A stretch of 7,202 nt of DNA from an uncultured Clostridia bacterium (GTDB lineage: Bacteria > Bacillota > Clostridia > Oscillospirales > Acutalibacteraceae): assembly GCA_947623215.1 (NCBI GenBank), contig CANQGN010000072.1:1-7202 (forward strand). The letters run 5' to 3'. Position numbers and translations under genes: made by a program. The notes below the pieces were generated by a model. That model saw only the letters and a list, made by a program, of their open reading frames with translations. It did not search any database and was not told where the DNA came from. Below, piece after piece: positions 1 to 6,322 of the stretch. Every line of letters begins with the position of its first letter. The stretch's first letter is position 1.

Positions 1-255
1 GCCGCTTTTTGCACCGGGCTGCACAACGACTTTTTGTGTTGTTACCCTGCGGAGCCCTTTGAGGAAGCACGGCGGGCGCTGCTGGCCGCCGGGGCGGCGG
101 GCACGGCGCTTTCTGGCAGCGGGCCGGCCTTTATGGGGTTGTTTCACTCCCTTGCGGCGGCAGAACAAGCCGCCCAAACCCTGCGGCGGCGCTACCAGAG
201 CTGCTACGTGGCAGAGCCGGTAGAAACCGGCTGCACCCTTGTTTTAGAAGCATAA
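1..255 (+). CDS. ispE: 4-diphosphocytidyl-2-C-methyl-D-erythritol kinase (IspE), C-terminal part
   Basis: This is the 3' end of a gene whose start lies left of the window; 84 residues are visible and the frame is open to the edge. IspE is a cytosolic GHMP-family kinase that phosphorylates CDP-methylerythritol with ATP in the non-mevalonate (MEP) isoprenoid pathway. The glycine-rich GHMP motif 3 is clear (GTALSGSGPAFMGLF), preceded by an 'HNDF' segment resembling the 'NDL' stretch ahead of the C-terminal domain in IspE. The protein then ends in a helix and a strand ('CYVAEPV') like the 'TRPV/AEPV' ending of clostridial IspE. Other GHMP kinases such as homoserine or mevalonate kinase share motif 3, so the exact substrate is inferred from the tail. 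The next gene begins 11 bases after the stop, which suggests cotranscription. Confidence 0.78.
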   Translation, partial: AAFCTGLHNDFLCCYPAEPFEEARRALLAAGAAGTALSGSGPAFMGLFHSLAAAEQAAQTLRRRYQSCYVAEPVETGCTLVLEA

Positions 256-262
256 GAAAGGA
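256..262 (+). promoter_or_regulatory. Ribosome binding site for the cyclophilin lipoprotein
   Basis: GAAAGGA lies just after the ispE stop codon. The only nearby starts in the correct frame are TTG at 267 (4-base spacing) and TTG at 273 (10-base spacing). There is no ATG or GTG in frame near it, so the gene must use a TTG start. Which of the two is used is undecided, and the protein differs by only two residues. Confidence 0.6.
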
Positions 263-266
263 TTGA

Positions 267-1190
267 TTGTTCTTGCGTTCCCTTTGCAAAATCGCGGCGC
301 TGCTGCTGGCGCTTACCCTCGCGGCGGCGGCGGTCGGCTGTACCGACCGGAATGCGAAAACCTCTGTGAGCGACATTCCCTCGCTGGACTTTTCCAGCGA
401 CGCCAACAAACCCAAGCAAAACCTGCACATTACCCATTTAGACAAACCGGTGGGCTACCAGTTAGACCAGCCGGTCGCCGGTGAACAGGCGGCCGTGCTG
501 CACACCAACATGGGCGATATTTACATTCGCCTGCTGCCCGACGCCGCCCCCAAAGCGGTAGAAAATTTTGTAGGCTTAATCGAAAAAGGCTACTACAACG
601 GCCTGATTTTTCACCGGGTAGAAAAAGACTTTTGCGTGCAGGGCGGCGACCCGGAGGGCAACGGTACCGGCGGCGAAAGCCTGTGGGGGGCCGATTTTCC
701 GGACGAATTTTGCAGCGAAGCGTTAAACCTCTCTTACTCCGTGGCCATGGCCAACAGCGGGGTGAATACCAACGGCAGCCAGTTTTTTATTAACGTCGGC
801 AGCGGCAAAAAGTTCGGCAAACGGGCGGATTACGACTACGATACCGTAATGGCCCAGTACCAAACGGTGTACGACAATTACGCCAAGCAGTACGGTTCGG
901 AATTTACCGACCAGTACTCCAACGTAGACGAATTTATTAAAGGGGCCATGGGGGCGCTTGCGCCCGACTCTCGCCTGGTGCCGGACGCCGTGTGGGATTT
1001 GTACGAGCAATACGGCGGCAACATTCATTTAGACGGCGCCTGGCGCTCCACCGGCGGCCACACCGTGTTTGGCCAGGTGTATAAGGGCAAAGAGGTGGTC
1101 GATAAAATCAACGCCGTGGCGGTAGACGAAAACAGCAAGCCCACCAAAGACGTGGTCATTAAAACCGCCGAAGTGATTACCGTTTCATAA
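267..1190 (+). CDS. Cyclophilin-type peptidyl-prolyl cis-trans isomerase, lipoprotein
   Basis: Predicted membrane-anchored peptidyl-prolyl isomerase of 307 residues, which would catalyse proline isomerisation in exported proteins outside the cytoplasmic membrane. Residues 1-24 form a lipoprotein signal peptide (R4, K8, then a Leu/Ala-rich core) ending in AAVGC, with Cys25 as the likely lipidated residue; Ala rather than Leu at -3 makes this a slightly weak lipobox. A Ser/Asp/Lys-rich linker runs to about residue 75. The cyclophilin domain follows: FHRV (catalytic Arg117), QGGDP (Gln125), GTGG, MANSG (161-165), SQFF (171-174), HLDG (254-257) and HTVFG (265-269). The Trp of human CypA next to LDG is His here, which is common in bacteria. 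About 70 residues, rich in Tyr and acidic residues, are inserted between SQFF and HLDG. The start is TTG at 267 or at 273. It lies between ispE and the IscU-like gene on the same strand, probably in one transcript. Confidence 0.92.
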   Translation: MFLRSLCKIAALLLALTLAAAAVGCTDRNAKTSVSDIPSLDFSSDANKPKQNLHITHLDKPVGYQLDQPVAGEQAAVLHTNMGDIYIRLLPDAAPKAVENFVGLIEKGYYNGLIFHRVEKDFCVQGGDPEGNGTGGESLWGADFPDEFCSEALNLSYSVAMANSGVNTNGSQFFINVGSGKKFGKRADYDYDTVMAQYQTVYDNYAKQYGSEFTDQYSNVDEFIKGAMGALAPDSRLVPDAVWDLYEQYGGNIHLDGAWRSTGGHTVFGQVYKGKEVVDKINAVAVDENSKPTKDVVIKTAEVITVS

Positions 1191-1213
1191 GAATACTCGT
1201 TAACTATTTTCCG

Positions 1214-1220
1214 AAAGGAG
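1214..1220 (+). promoter_or_regulatory. Ribosome binding site for the IscU-like gene
   Basis: AAAGGAG precedes ATG 1231 by 10 bases. A nearer ATG at 1224 is in another frame, which does not encode the IscU-like protein. A 6-bp inverted repeat, TTAACT (1200-1205) and AGTTAA (1219-1224), brackets this site and a CC-GAAA-GG loop. It is short and A/T-rich, so any masking of the site would be weak. Confidence 0.65.
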
Positions 1221-1230
1221 TTAATGGAAT

Positions 1231-1923
1231 ATGAATTATTCCCAAGAAGTGGAAAAAATGTGCCCGGTGACCAAGGGCCCGCATCACGGCCCGGCCCCCA
1301 TTCCGGAAGAGGGCAAGTGGATTCAGTCTTACCAAATCAGCGACATCAGCGGCCTGTCGCACGGCATTGGCTGGTGTGCGCCGCAGCAGGGCGCCTGCAA
1401 AATTACCCTGAACGTAAAAGAGGGTATTGTAGAAGAAGCGCTGGTAGAGACCATCGGCTGCTCTGGCATGACCCATTCGGCCGCCATGGCCGCCGAAATT
1501 CTGCCCGGCAAAACGCTGCTGGAATGCCTGAATACCGACCTTGTGTGCGACGCCATTAACGTTGCCATGCGCGAAATCTTTAAACAGCTGGCCTACGGCC
1601 GCAGCCAGTCGGCTTTTTCAGAAGACGGCTTGCCGATTGGCGCGGGGTTAGAAGACCTTGGCAAGGGTCTGCGCTCGCAGGTGGGCACCATGTACTCTAC
1701 CAAGGTAAAAGGCGTGCGCTATATGGAGATGGCCGAGGGCTACATTACCAAAATGGCGCTGGACGAAAACAACGAAGTCATCGGCTACCAGTTTATTCGT
1801 CTTGGCAAAATGCTGGAAGATATTCGCCACGGCGCCACGCCCGAAGAGGCTTTGAAAAAGAACACCGGCACCTACGGCCGGTATGACGACGCCGCGCAGT
1901 ACATCGACCCGCGGGAAGAGTAA
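1231..1923 (+). CDS. IscU/NifU N-terminal-like (iron-sulfur scaffold-type) protein, atypical
   Basis: This 230-residue cytosolic protein has the fold signature of IscU/NifU scaffold proteins. A Cys-containing loop (Cys49, Cys56) leads into the strands 'KITLNVKEGIVEEALVETIGC', then Cys77 in 'GCSGMTHSAAMAAEILPGKTLLEC', matching the IscU pattern 'GII.DA.F.T.GC..A.ASSS...E...GKT..E'. Canonical scaffolds use three Cys and one Asp (plus a His-Cys pair) to hold the cluster. Here Cys49 and Cys77 are the likely counterparts of the first two Cys, the Asp is not in place, and no His-Cys motif occurs afterwards. Residues 130-230 form an extension beyond a normal ~130-residue IscU domain, and an N-terminal 'CPVTKGPHHGPAPIPEEGKW' stretch is also extra. 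The gene lies 12 bases before the GGGtGRT gene; I recall this pairing as recurrent in Clostridia and other anaerobes, where the protein is usually labelled 'iron-sulfur cluster assembly scaffold'. Whether it builds clusters at all is uncertain. Confidence 0.82.
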   Translation: MNYSQEVEKMCPVTKGPHHGPAPIPEEGKWIQSYQISDISGLSHGIGWCAPQQGACKITLNVKEGIVEEALVETIGCSGMTHSAAMAAEILPGKTLLECLNTDLVCDAINVAMREIFKQLAYGRSQSAFSEDGLPIGAGLEDLGKGLRSQVGTMYSTKVKGVRYMEMAEGYITKMALDENNEVIGYQFIRLGKMLEDIRHGATPEEALKKNTGTYGRYDDAAQYIDPREE

Positions 1924-1928
1924 GGAGG
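1922..1928 (+). promoter_or_regulatory. Ribosome binding site for the GGGtGRT gene, overlapping the upstream stop
   Basis: AAGGAGG begins inside the TAA stop of the IscU-like gene and lies 7 bases before ATG 1936. This near-consensus site favours ATG 1936 over the in-frame internal ATG at 1975. The arrangement implies tight translational linkage of the two proteins. Confidence 0.85.
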
Positions 1929-1935
1929 AAGCGAA

Positions 1936-2943
1936 ATGGGCAATTCGGTACAGTTTGAGGGCAAAGAGAGAAGAATGGCCAAAATTGAGGCCTGCTTAAA
2001 AGAATACGGCTTAGCGAGCTTAGAGGCCGCGCGCGAGCTTTGCCTTTCGCATAATATAGACGTAGACGCCATTGTGCGCGGGGTGCAGCCCATTGCGTTT
2101 GAAAACGCGGTTTGGGCTTACACGCTGGGCGTGGCGGTCGCGCTTAAAAGCGGCGCCGCCAACGCGTCAGAAGCCGCCGCCGCCATTGGCATTGGTTTGC
2201 AGGCCTTCTGCATTCCCGGGTCGGTGGCAGAGCAGCGCAGCGTTGGGCGCGGCCATGGCAACCTGGGCGCCATGCTGTTAAAAGAAGAAACCCGCTGCTT
2301 CTGCTTTTTGGCGGGGCACGAGTCTTTTGCGGCGGCAGAGGGCGCCATTGGCATTGCCCGCACCGCCAACAAGGTGCGCAAAGAGCCCCTGCGGGTGATT
2401 TTAAACGGGCTGGGCAAAGACGCCGCCTACATTATCTCCCGTATTAACGGCTTTACCTACGTAAAAACCGACTACGATTTTTACACCGGCGAGCTCAAAG
2501 TGGTAGAAGAACGCGCTTTCTCAAACGGCGACAAAGCCAAGGTGCGCTGCTACGGCGCCAACGATGTGCTGGAGGGCGTGGCCATTATGCAAAAAGAGGG
2601 GGTAGACGTTTCTATTACCGGCAACTCTACCAACCCCACCCGCTTCCAGCATCTGGTGGCCGGCACCTACAAAAAGTGGGCGCTTGAAAACGGCAAAAAG
2701 TACTTCTCCGTCGCCTCGGGCGGCGGCACCGGCCGCACCCTGCACCCGGACAACATGGCGGCCGGCCCGGCCTCTTACGGCCTTACCGACTCGATGGGTC
2801 GTATGCACGGCGACGCCCAGTTTGCGGGGTCTTCCTCCGTGCCCGCCCACGTGGAGATGATGGGCCTCATCGGCATGGGCAACAACCCCATGGTGGGGGC
2901 CACTGTGGCCTGCGCCGTGGCGGTAGAAGAAGCCACCCGCTAA
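1936..2943 (+). CDS. GGGtGRT family protein, function unknown
   Basis: This 335-residue soluble protein, with no signal peptide or membrane segment, carries the motif that names its family: GGGTGRT at residues 262-268, inside 'SVASGGGTGRTLHPDN'. It is followed by a Gly/Met-rich tail including 'MGRMHGDAQFAGSSSVPAHVEMMG'. A second glycine-rich stretch, 'GRGHGNLGAMLLKEE' (104-118), and a 'SITGNSTNPTRFQHL' segment (226-240) look like conserved ligand-binding loops, but no reaction is known to me for this family. Length fits the roughly 330 residues typical of it. Seven cysteines (20, 36, 92, 121, 123, 205, 326) are scattered without an obvious cluster motif. The start is fixed by the strong ribosome binding site overlapping the upstream stop. 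It is the last gene of the + strand run, with a terminator 33 bases after its stop. Constant pairing with an IscU-like partner suggests a shared, possibly iron-sulfur or metal-related role; this is inference only. Confidence 0.9.
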   Translation: MGNSVQFEGKERRMAKIEACLKEYGLASLEAARELCLSHNIDVDAIVRGVQPIAFENAVWAYTLGVAVALKSGAANASEAAAAIGIGLQAFCIPGSVAEQRSVGRGHGNLGAMLLKEETRCFCFLAGHESFAAAEGAIGIARTANKVRKEPLRVILNGLGKDAAYIISRINGFTYVKTDYDFYTGELKVVEERAFSNGDKAKVRCYGANDVLEGVAIMQKEGVDVSITGNSTNPTRFQHLVAGTYKKWALENGKKYFSVASGGGTGRTLHPDNMAAGPASYGLTDSMGRMHGDAQFAGSSSVPAHVEMMGLIGMGNNPMVGATVACAVAVEEATR

Positions 2944-2975
2944 CCCGGTTTTACTTCCCTATAACTAAATAGCAG

Positions 2976-3014
2976 CGACCCGGCGTTTTAGCAAGAAAAA
3001 CGCCGGGTCGTTTT
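2976..3014 (+). terminator. Rho-independent terminator of the + strand run
   Basis: There is a perfect 14-bp stem, CGACCCGGCGTTTT (2976-2989) against AAAACGCCGGGTCG (2997-3010), with a 7-base loop and TTTT at 3011-3014. The GC-rich core and the following T run are typical of an intrinsic terminator. On the - strand the same stem is followed by CTGCTATTT, a poor tail, so it probably works well only for + strand transcripts. The rest of 2944-3036 shows nothing else recognisable except a GC-rich patch just past the - strand gene's stop. Confidence 0.93.
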
Positions 3015-3036
3015 GTGCGCCCTGCCGCCGGGCGGG

Positions 3037-3819
3037 CTATTCGTCGCAGGGGGAGGGGGCGGCGGGTTCGGCCGGTTCGTGCGGGGGAAAGAACTCCTCC
3101 ATAGGGAACTGTAACCGATTAAAAACGTCGCAGGGGTCGTCGGTGGTGGCAACGCAGGCTTTGTCCGGCACGCAGTAGTCGTACACCGGCATAAGCATTT
3201 GCACGCTCCGCACCAGCTGCACCACCGAGAAAAGCCCCAGCGTGCCGGTTACCCGGCGCTGCACCGTCTCCGGCGGGGCAAAGGAGCCGCCCACCACCGC
3301 CAGCACGGCCGCCGGGGCGTTTTTGGTTTTGGCGGGGTCGCACCCGCACACCTGGGTAAGCGTGGCAGAAAGCAGCACCGGGTCTACCGTTTGCACGTAG
3401 GCGGTGGGCAGGTTGCTGCCAAGCGGCAGGTGGGCCTCGCTTTGCAGGGGGCCGACGCCGCTGCAAAATACCTTGGCGCTGCCTTCGCCGCCAAATAGTA
3501 TCACCTTTTTGTTAAAGCTGCACACCCCGCGCACGGGGGTGGGGGCGGTGCAGTCGGCGGTAAATACGTCTACCGTTACTAAAAAGTAAAAGAGCATATC
3601 GACCGAAAAATACCCCCGGTTAAAGGTAACCGGTTCCACGTCTACCAGCGTGGTCAGCAGCTCTGCCGAGCGCCCCCGCACGCCGATGGCCTGGTTTACC
3701 AGCTGCTGACCGGCCGGGCTAAAGTAAATTGCCAGGTCTTCCAGGCAGTCGCGGTCGCAGCAGGAATCGTAAACCCGCCCGGCGTGTACGCAAACCGCTT
3801 CTTTAAAAGAATCCGCCAT
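3037..3819 (-). CDS. Conserved cysteine-rich hypothetical protein of Clostridia type
   Basis: This is a 260-residue protein of unknown function. It has no signal peptide and no convincing membrane helix, although 'FSVDMLFYFLVTVDVF' (71-86) is hydrophobic and looks like beta strands. It has 13 cysteines: Cys10, then 'YDSCCDRDCLEDL' (Cys20, 21, 25) near the N terminus, a CGC at 158-160, and a C-terminal group (216, 222, 230) in 'YDYCVPDKACVATTDDPCDVF'. After 'FPMEEFFPP' it ends in a Pro/Glu/Ala-rich tail with Cys258. I recall similar proteins beginning 'SFKEAVC...YDSC...DCLEDL' as uncharacterised and common in spore-forming Clostridia. A spore-coat or metal-binding role is conceivable but unsupported here. 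ATG 3819 is preceded by AGGAGG with 6-base spacing. That site lies in one arm of a long inverted repeat after pcrA, so its translation may be conditional on RNA folding. Confidence 0.85.
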   Translation of the reverse strand: MADSFKEAVCVHAGRVYDSCCDRDCLEDLAIYFSPAGQQLVNQAIGVRGRSAELLTTLVDVEPVTFNRGYFSVDMLFYFLVTVDVFTADCTAPTPVRGVCSFNKKVILFGGEGSAKVFCSGVGPLQSEAHLPLGSNLPTAYVQTVDPVLLSATLTQVCGCDPAKTKNAPAAVLAVVGGSFAPPETVQRRVTGTLGLFSVVQLVRSVQMLMPVYDYCVPDKACVATTDDPCDVFNRLQFPMEEFFPPHEPAEPAAPSPCDE

Positions 3820-3821
3820 AA

Positions 3822-3917
3822 AAATCCTCCTATGTTCCTAGTATTTGAAGGCTTTGGTGAGCGTTTGTCGGGTCTAAAGCCCAACGCACTACCATACTAT
3901 GAACCACAGGAGGATTT
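3822..3917. repeat. Long imperfect inverted repeat filling the pcrA-to-hypothetical gap
   Basis: The left arm 3822-3844 (AAATCCTCCT...TAGTAT) and right arm 3894-3917 (ATACTA...AGGAGGATTT) are complementary at 21 positions, with two mismatches and one bulged base. In - strand RNA one mismatch becomes a G-U pair. Inside, GGT (3856-3858) pairs with ACC (3891-3893), GCGTT (3861-3865) with AACGC (3883-3887), and GGG (3870-3872) with CCC (3880-3882) around a 7-base loop; an 11-base bulge lies on the left side. In the - strand transcript the 3' arm contains the ribosome binding site of the 260-residue protein, and the 5' arm starts 6 bases after the pcrA stop. The 3' arm also ends in UUUUU, so it could act as an attenuating hairpin. 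No clear internal promoter is seen. Confidence 0.75.
3826..3831 (-). promoter_or_regulatory. Ribosome binding site inside the inverted repeat
   Basis: AGGAGG (- strand) lies 6 bases before ATG 3819, a near-ideal site. Its exact complement CCTCCT occurs at the other arm of the inverted repeat (3908-3913, read on the - strand). Transcripts starting upstream of 3894 could therefore hide it, while transcripts starting inside the repeat would leave it free. Confidence 0.8.
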
Positions 3918-3923
3918 GGTGTG

Positions 3924-6293
3924 CTATTCCTTTTGCAGCCGGGCGTGCTTTTGCATCATTTTTTTGGTGCCAATGGCCTCAAACGCCACGGTTAAAATCA
4001 CGTCGCCGCCTACCGGCTTGGCCTCGGTTACCACCCCCGCGCCAAAGGTTTTGTGCCGCACCCGGTCGCCCACTTGTAAGGGCGGGGCGTCCTCTGCCGG
4101 GGCGGGGGGCGTAAAGGCCGCCGCACTTTGCCGCCGGGGGGAAGAAAAGCCCCGGCTTTGCCCCCCGGACCCCGCCAAAAAGCCGGGGCGGGGCGGGGTA
4201 TCGACCCGCAGCAGCTCGGGGGGGATTTCGGCCAAAAAGCGAGAGGGGCGGTTGCGCCCGGTTACGCCAAAGAGCATTCGCTGCGAGGCGTTAAGCAAAT
4301 AGAGCTGCCGCCGGGCGCGGGTAATGGCCACGTACATAAGGCGGCGCTCTTCTTCCATTGCGCTCTCCCCTGCAAAAATGCTTTGGTTGCCGGGGAAAAT
4401 GCCTTCTTCCAGCCCCACCAAAAACACGGTGTGGAATTCCAGCCCCTTGGCGGCGTGAATGGTCATCATCACCACGCAGTCCTGCCCGGCGTTGTACTGG
4501 TCGATGTCGGTCATGAGCGAAATGCCGTCTAAGTAATCGTCCAGCGAGGGGGTTTCGGCCTCTTTTTCATATTGCAGCAGGGCGGTAAGCAGCTCTTTTA
4601 CGTTTTCCAGCCGCTCGGCGCCTTCTTCGCCCGCGGCGGCCAGCGCGTCGCCGTAGCCGGTTTTTTGCAGCAGGCTTTGCAGCAGCTCGTGGGGGGCGGC
4701 CTCTTCTGCTTCTTCCCGCAGGGCCGCTATTAAATCCGCAAAGGCCAGCAGGCGGGGGGCGGCCCGCTGTAAATCGACAAATTCGTCCGCTCTGGCGCAG
4801 ACCTCCAGCATAGAAAAGCCGTTTGCGGCGGCCAGCGCCGCTACCCGGTCTACCGTAGAGGCGCCAATGCCCCGCTTGGGTTCGTTTATCACCCGGCGCA
4901 GGCGCAAGTCGTCGTTGGGGTTGACGATCAGATGCAAATAGGCCAGCATATCGCGAATTTCTTTGCGCTCGTAAAACTTGAGCCCGCCAATGATGCGGTA
5001 GGGAATGCCGGAGCGCATAAAGGTGGTTTCTAAATTGCCAGACTGGGCGTTCATGCGGTAAAGCACGGCAAAGTCGCTGTAGCGGCGGCCTTTGCTTACC
5101 CCCTCCAGCACCGCGTCGGCCACAAAGCGCGACTCGCCAAATTCGTCCGCCGCCGTGTAGCACACGGGGGGCTGGCCGTCGCCCAGGTCGGTCCACAGGG
5201 TTTTTTCTTTTTGGCGGCGGTTGTGGCCAATTACGGCGTTGGCCGCCTGCAAAATCAGCCCCGTAGAGCGGTAGTTTTGCTCCAACCGCACGGTTACGGC
5301 GTTTTGGTACTGGGCTTCAAAGTTTAAGATGTTTTCTATGGTCGCCCCGCGAAAGGTGTAAATGCTCTGGTTGTCGTCCCCCACCACGCAAAGGTTGCGC
5401 CGCCGCCCGGCAAGCAGCCGCACCAGCTCGTACTGGGCGTGGTTGGTGTCCTGGTATTCGTCTACCAGAATATACCGAAAGCGGTTTTGCCAGTAGTCGC
5501 GCACCCCCTCGTTTTGGGTCAGCAGGGTAACGGTGTGGGTGATGATGTCGTCAAAATCCATGGCGTCTGCCGCCTTGAGCTTTTGCTGGTAGAGGGCGTA
5601 CACCGCCGCAATGCGGGCTTTTTTGGGGTCGCTCCCCGCGCTTTCGCGGTATGCGGCGGGCGAAATCAGCCGGTCTTTGGCCTGGCTAATCTCCCACAGC
5701 AACATGCGGTGGGGCCAGGCTTTATCGTCCAGTGAAAGCTCTTTTTGGCATTCTTTGATCACCCGTTTGGCATCGTCTGTGTCATAAATCGAAAAATGCG
5801 ACGAAAAGCCGATTTCCGCCGCGCTGCGGCGGAGCATCCGCAGGCAGGCAGCGTGAAAGGTAAAGGCCCACACCTCCGCCGCTTCCTCGCCCAGCCGGGT
5901 TGTCAGCCGCTCTTTCAGCTCGCCGGCCGCCTTGTTGGTAAAGGTAATGGCCAAAATCTCATACGGGCGGGGGCGGTTGGTGCAGGTGAGCGCCTGCAAG
6001 CGGGCGGGGTCGCGAATGGGTTCACCCGCCAGGGCGCTTTGCAGCAGGGCTTCGTCTGCCGCCGTGCAGTCCTCCGGCAGGCAGTCGCTCACGTAGGCGT
6101 CGCCAAACTGCAGCAGCGCCGCAATGCGGGCTATCAGCACGGTGGTTTTGCCGCTGCCCGCCCCGGCTAATATCAGCAGGGGGCCGTTGGGGGTCAGCAC
6201 CGCCTCTTTTTGTCGGTCGTTCATGCCGGTTAGGGTAGATTCTATATATTGCCGCCGCAGCCGCAGCAGGTTTTGCTGTAAGGTGGTAGACAA
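3924..6293 (-). CDS. pcrA: ATP-dependent DNA helicase PcrA/UvrD family
   Basis: Cytosolic superfamily 1A 3'-5' DNA helicase of 789 residues, acting in nucleotide excision and mismatch-type repair and in clearing replication obstacles. All motifs are present: Walker A GAGSGKT (44-50), motif Ia ITFTNKAAGELKERL (116-130), motif II DEYQDT (278-283), motif III VVGDDNQSIYTFRGA (303-317), motif IV EQNYRST (338-344), motif V TIHAAKGLEF (611-620) followed by EEGIFP, and motif VI EERRLMYVAITRAR (648-661). The C terminus 'VGDRVRHKTFGAGVV...' (741-789) matches the PcrA Tudor-like RNA-polymerase-binding domain after a Pro/Ser/Ala-rich linker, favouring PcrA over RecB or Rep. Residues about 64-108 are roughly 40 longer than in Bacillus PcrA. 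The start is TTG at 6293, with AAAGGAG 10 bases upstream; the in-frame ATG for Met24 lies directly before the conserved Q-motif region and has no such site. The upstream GH127-like gene ends 29 bases away. Confidence 0.96.
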   Translation of the reverse strand: MSTTLQQNLLRLRRQYIESTLTGMNDRQKEAVLTPNGPLLILAGAGSGKTTVLIARIAALLQFGDAYVSDCLPEDCTAADEALLQSALAGEPIRDPARLQALTCTNRPRPYEILAITFTNKAAGELKERLTTRLGEEAAEVWAFTFHAACLRMLRRSAAEIGFSSHFSIYDTDDAKRVIKECQKELSLDDKAWPHRMLLWEISQAKDRLISPAAYRESAGSDPKKARIAAVYALYQQKLKAADAMDFDDIITHTVTLLTQNEGVRDYWQNRFRYILVDEYQDTNHAQYELVRLLAGRRRNLCVVGDDNQSIYTFRGATIENILNFEAQYQNAVTVRLEQNYRSTGLILQAANAVIGHNRRQKEKTLWTDLGDGQPPVCYTAADEFGESRFVADAVLEGVSKGRRYSDFAVLYRMNAQSGNLETTFMRSGIPYRIIGGLKFYERKEIRDMLAYLHLIVNPNDDLRLRRVINEPKRGIGASTVDRVAALAAANGFSMLEVCARADEFVDLQRAAPRLLAFADLIAALREEAEEAAPHELLQSLLQKTGYGDALAAAGEEGAERLENVKELLTALLQYEKEAETPSLDDYLDGISLMTDIDQYNAGQDCVVMMTIHAAKGLEFHTVFLVGLEEGIFPGNQSIFAGESAMEEERRLMYVAITRARRQLYLLNASQRMLFGVTGRNRPSRFLAEIPPELLRVDTPPRPGFLAGSGGQSRGFSSPRRQSAAAFTPPAPAEDAPPLQVGDRVRHKTFGAGVVTEAKPVGGDVILTVAFEAIGTKKMMQKHARLQKE

Positions 6294-6303
6294 ATTATGA
6301 ACT

Positions 6304-6310
6304 CTCCTTT
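6304..6310 (-). promoter_or_regulatory. Ribosome binding site for pcrA, supporting the TTG start
   Basis: AAAGGAG on the - strand sits between the stop of the GH127-like gene and TTG 6293, with 10 bases of spacing. No ATG or GTG in the pcrA frame follows it closely, so TTG is the best start. Confidence 0.65.
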
Positions 6311-6322
6311 AGCGTATCATCA

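Noticed and set aside
1200..1224. TTAACT/AGTTAA hairpin around the IscU-like gene's ribosome binding site
   Set aside because: It has only six A/T-rich pairs plus two G-C pairs with an asymmetric bulge, too weak to claim regulation without comparative support.
1191..1230. Possible promoter between the cyclophilin and IscU-like genes
   Set aside because: The gap is 40 bases and A/T-rich, but no -35/-10 pair with acceptable spacing could be made out.
3845..3893. Internal - strand promoter, including sporulation-sigma types, in the loop of the inverted repeat
   Set aside because: AATACT resembles a -10 element, but no matching -35 element lies at a normal distance for the housekeeping or sporulation sigma factors.
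3908..3995. AGGAGG followed by GTG 3921 and a 24-codon + strand frame
   Set aside because: The ribosome-binding-like motif is the mirror arm of the inverted repeat, and the frame is antisense to the pcrA end. Chance is the simpler reading.
3784..4302. 172-residue + strand open frame over the pcrA 3' end and the intergenic region
   Set aside because: It is antisense to pcrA and the hypothetical gene, has no family-like features, and its low-complexity Arg/Pro/Gly composition comes from the GC-rich opposite strand.
4567..5196. 209-residue - strand frame within pcrA
   Set aside because: It is an out-of-frame shadow of the helicase; the composition is Arg/Gly/Ala-rich and all helicase motifs are intact in the main frame.
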